A DNA stretch of 64,000 nucleotides. Source: Anaerolineae bacterium (GTDB lineage Bacteria > Chloroflexota > Anaerolineae > Aggregatilineales > Phototrophicaceae). The stretch is from assembly GCA_025454525.1 (NCBI GenBank), contig JALOOG010000012.1, positions 1 to 64,000 of the forward strand. The letters are read 5' to 3'. The position numbers were made by a program, and so were the translations under genes. This document shows, piece by piece, positions 61,855 to 64,000 of this stretch (its first letter is position 1; the number at the start of each line of letters is the position of its first letter). Under the pieces are notes generated by a model. That model made no database searches. It was not told the origin of the DNA and worked only from the letters and a program-made list of their open reading frames with translations.

Positions 61855-63453
61855 ATGACTGACTTGCAAACAGATACGCTGATTATCGGATGCGGGATCG
61901 CAGGAGCGGCGGCCGCATTACACTTAAGCGATCATCCGAATCATCATGTTACGGTGATCACCCGTTCCACCAATCCAGCCAATAGCAATAGCTCATGGGC
62001 GCAAGGCGGCATCGTCACCCGTGGACTAGAAGACTCCCCCGATCTGTTGATCGAGGACATCTTGCGCGCAGGCGCGGGATTAAGCAAACCATCCGCGGCG
62101 AAATTACTTGCCGAAGAAGGGCCGCGTCTCGTTCAATCTGTGTTGATCGAACGGTGTGGAGTCAAGTTCGACCAAGATGAACAACATGAGTTGATCTACG
62201 GGCTAGAAGCCGCTCATAGCACACGCCGAATCATCCATGTGGGCGATCAAACGGGCGAAGCGATCATCCAAGGCATGTTAGATACCCTAGCAACCCGCCC
62301 TAACGTTACCTTACTGACTGATCACACCGCGGTTGATCTGATCACGTTTCCACATCATGCCCTTGATCCGATGCAAGTGTATGAACCGATGCGTTGTCAT
62401 GGCGCGTATGTCTTGAATCGTGAATTAGGGGAAATCGGGCGCGTTTTAGCGGGCCACACGATTTTAGCTACCGGTGGATTAGGACAGATCTTCCGTAACA
62501 CCACCAATCCAAAAGGCGCACGCGGTGATGGTCTCGCAATGGCTTGGCGGGCGAACGTGCGCGTAGCCAATGCCGAATATGTGCAGTTTCATCCGACGGC
62601 CTTAAGTGTGCGCGGCGCACCGAACATCTTGATCAGTGAAGCGGTGCGCGGTGAAGGCGCGATCTTGCTGACACCAGACGGAGAGCGCTTTATGTCAAAA
62701 TATTCGCCCGAATGGCAAGAACTTGCCCCGCGTGATGTCGTAGCGCGTGCGATCCACACGGAGATGATCGAAAATGGATATGAGCATGTCTTTTTAGACA
62801 TTGGTAGCAAACGCCCGTCCACGTTTATCCGTGAGCGTTTTCCGCTGTTAATCGCTAATTGTCAACGCTTCGGCATTGATCCGACTAGCCAACCAATCCC
62901 CGTTGTACCCGCCGCTCATTATTTTTGCGGGGGGGTATTGGTGGATGATTGGGGACGCACCGATTTTGAAGGCCTTTACGCGGTCGGTGAAGTCAGTTGT
63001 ACGGGTCTGCATGGGGCGAATCGCTTGGCAAGCACCAGCTTATTAGAGGGATTGGTATGGGGCGATCGCGCCGCCACTTATATCTTAGATCACCCGCGTG
63101 ATCCGATCCGTTTACATCAGATTCCAGAATGGATTCATCTGGGGGATACCGACCCCGATCCCGGTTTGTTGGAAGGGGATATGACCACCATTCGCAACAT
63201 CATGTGGCATTACGTCGGATTGGTACGCACTCAAAAGCGGATGGATCGTGCGGATCGGGAATTGCGTCACCTATTCCACGAAATTGAAGATTTTTATCGC
63301 ACGGCCCGACTCAATGACGCGCTGATCGGTTTACGCAACGCGATCCAAGCGGCACGGATCGTGACTTTTTCAGCACGGCGTAATCGGGTGAGTCGTGGCA
63401 CACATTACCGCGCTGATGCGCCCGCTACTACGCCCGTTAGCATGATGAGATAA
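61855..63453 (+). CDS. nadB: L-aspartate oxidase
   Basis: Oxidises aspartate to iminoaspartate, the NadA substrate. 532 residues: FAD loop TLIIGCGIAGAAAALHLSDH, NSNSSWAQGGIVTRG, ILATGGLGQIFRNTTNPKGA, YVQFHPTALSV, the active-site PAAHYFCGGVLVDDWGRTDFEGLYAVGEVSCTG, and GANRLASTSLLEGLVWG. ATG 61855 is chosen because the 39 residues an upstream start would add are encoded in the AT-rich gap and resemble nothing. A clear ribosome site is lacking. Confidence 0.95.
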   Translation: MTDLQTDTLIIGCGIAGAAAALHLSDHPNHHVTVITRSTNPANSNSSWAQGGIVTRGLEDSPDLLIEDILRAGAGLSKPSAAKLLAEEGPRLVQSVLIERCGVKFDQDEQHELIYGLEAAHSTRRIIHVGDQTGEAIIQGMLDTLATRPNVTLLTDHTAVDLITFPHHALDPMQVYEPMRCHGAYVLNRELGEIGRVLAGHTILATGGLGQIFRNTTNPKGARGDGLAMAWRANVRVANAEYVQFHPTALSVRGAPNILISEAVRGEGAILLTPDGERFMSKYSPEWQELAPRDVVARAIHTEMIENGYEHVFLDIGSKRPSTFIRERFPLLIANCQRFGIDPTSQPIPVVPAAHYFCGGVLVDDWGRTDFEGLYAVGEVSCTGLHGANRLASTSLLEGLVWGDRAATYILDHPRDPIRLHQIPEWIHLGDTDPDPGLLEGDMTTIRNIMWHYVGLVRTQKRMDRADRELRHLFHEIEDFYRTARLNDALIGLRNAIQAARIVTFSARRNRVSRGTHYRADAPATTPVSMMR

Positions 63454-63472
63454 CTCGTTAGGAGAGATCAAG

Positions 63473-64000
63473 ATGAACGCATTTGTCTATTTAGATCACA
63501 GCGCAACTACACCCACCGATCCGCGGGTGGTCGAAAAAATGCAACCTTATTGGACACAGGTATTCGGCAATGCGTCCAGTTTACACACCGCTGGAAAATC
63601 CGCCGCGGCGATCTTAAACCAATGCCGTGAGACCGTCGCCGGAATTTTAAATTGTGATCCAGCGGAAATTGTCTTCACCAGTGGCGGCACCGAAAGCGAT
63701 AACCTCGCCTTACGCGGTGTGGGTGACGCGGTAAAATCACGCGGACGCGGTCATCACATCATCACCACCGCGATCGAACACCATGCGGTGATCGATGTGG
63801 TCAAAGAATTAGGTGAAAAAGGCTACGAGGTGACACTCTTGCCCGTTGATACCTATGGACGGGTGGATGTGCAGACCGTGTTAGATGCGCTCCGTCCCGA
63901 AACGATCATGGTTAGCGTGATCTATGCTAACAATGAGGTTGGCACGATCAATCCAATTGCAGAGATCGGCGCAGCCCTCAAAGCGCGGCGCATCCGGTTT
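63473..64000 (+). CDS. Cysteine desulfurase (IscS/NifS family), 3' end beyond window
   Basis: First 176 codons. YLDHSATTPTDPRVVEKMQPY, FGNASSLHTAGKSAA, EIVFTSGGTESDNLALRG, TTAIEHHAVIDV (PLP-stacking His) and VMVS-like IYANNEVGTINPI. AGGAGA lies seven bases before ATG 63473, 19 bases after nadB. In several bacteria a dedicated NifS-like desulfurase is encoded with nad genes and matures the NadA cluster; that is the likely role here. Confidence 0.93.
   Translation, partial: MNAFVYLDHSATTPTDPRVVEKMQPYWTQVFGNASSLHTAGKSAAAILNQCRETVAGILNCDPAEIVFTSGGTESDNLALRGVGDAVKSRGRGHHIITTAIEHHAVIDVVKELGEKGYEVTLLPVDTYGRVDVQTVLDALRPETIMVSVIYANNEVGTINPIAEIGAALKARRIRF

Noticed and set aside
1-64000. tRNA, rRNA, CRISPR arrays, prophage or replication origin
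   Set aside because: No cloverleaf-like sequence, rRNA core sequence, regularly spaced repeat, phage structural gene or DnaA-box cluster was noticed on either strand.

Overview
The window looks like chromosome from a member of the Chloroflexota, probably Anaerolineae-like. This is an inference from gene content: a fused serine hydroxymethyltransferase/T-protein, a FakA-DegV-DegV-RecG-CoaD-ComEC block, PPC-domain lipoproteins, and families of tiny paralogous proteins. Base composition is near 50% GC and most of the window is very rich in GATC. I counted 12 GATC in the 600 bases 6961-7560, where about 2-3 would be expected. There are no rRNA, tRNA, CRISPR or intact mobile elements that I can see.

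Layout. 1-9021 (mostly minus strand): the N-terminal 1702 residues of a giant secreted GH13 amylopullulanase-like enzyme, a GT4 glycosyltransferase, biotin carboxylase AccC and an aldo/keto reductase. 9022-13818: an accessory island with two copies of a diverged intergenic repeat on its flanks. It holds a HindV-like type II restriction-modification pair, whose endonuclease gene is broken by one in-frame TAA, and a TIR protein fused to a C-type-lectin/FGE-like domain. 13819-24457 (plus): rpe, the fatty-acid-kinase set fakA-degV-degV, recG, coaD, a coiled-coil protein, comEC and a VOC protein. 24447-28868 (minus): a galactoside operon, beta-galactosidase-galT-galK. 29024-33104: a membrane protein, a HAD phosphatase, a BrkB-type membrane protein, a small-protein transcription unit and a MoxR ATPase.

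33093-38782: a divergent two-component pair. The response regulator heads a tight five-gene operon (CoA-ester lyase, sortase, PPOX protein, GT9 glycosyltransferase), and two CBS-domain proteins follow the kinase. 38892-43408: a PPC-domain lipoprotein, an esterase-fold protein that seems to lack its serine nucleophile, and an O-antigen-ligase-like membrane protein. 43451-48699: the SHMT-GcvT fusion, an acyl-CoA dehydrogenase and a SCO1 copper protein. 48700-49454: a decayed IS630-type transposase and an intergenic repeat. 49455-57924: a P1-family peptidase, a PhoB/PhoR-like pair, mfd and aspartate kinase. 57967-59439 (minus): a small membrane peptide-DUF58-NADAR operon. 59650-64000 (plus): quinolinate/NAD synthesis genes nadC-nadA-nadB followed by a cysteine desulfurase cut by the window end.

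The most unusual items are the TIR-lectin gene with a sharp change in sequence composition inside it, the nonsense-interrupted HindV-like endonuclease, the promoter-driven cluster of paralogous micro-proteins at 31.2-31.9 kb, the three-part SHMT-GcvT fusion, and two enzymes (ComEC beta-lactamase domain, esterase) whose expected active-site residues are missing.
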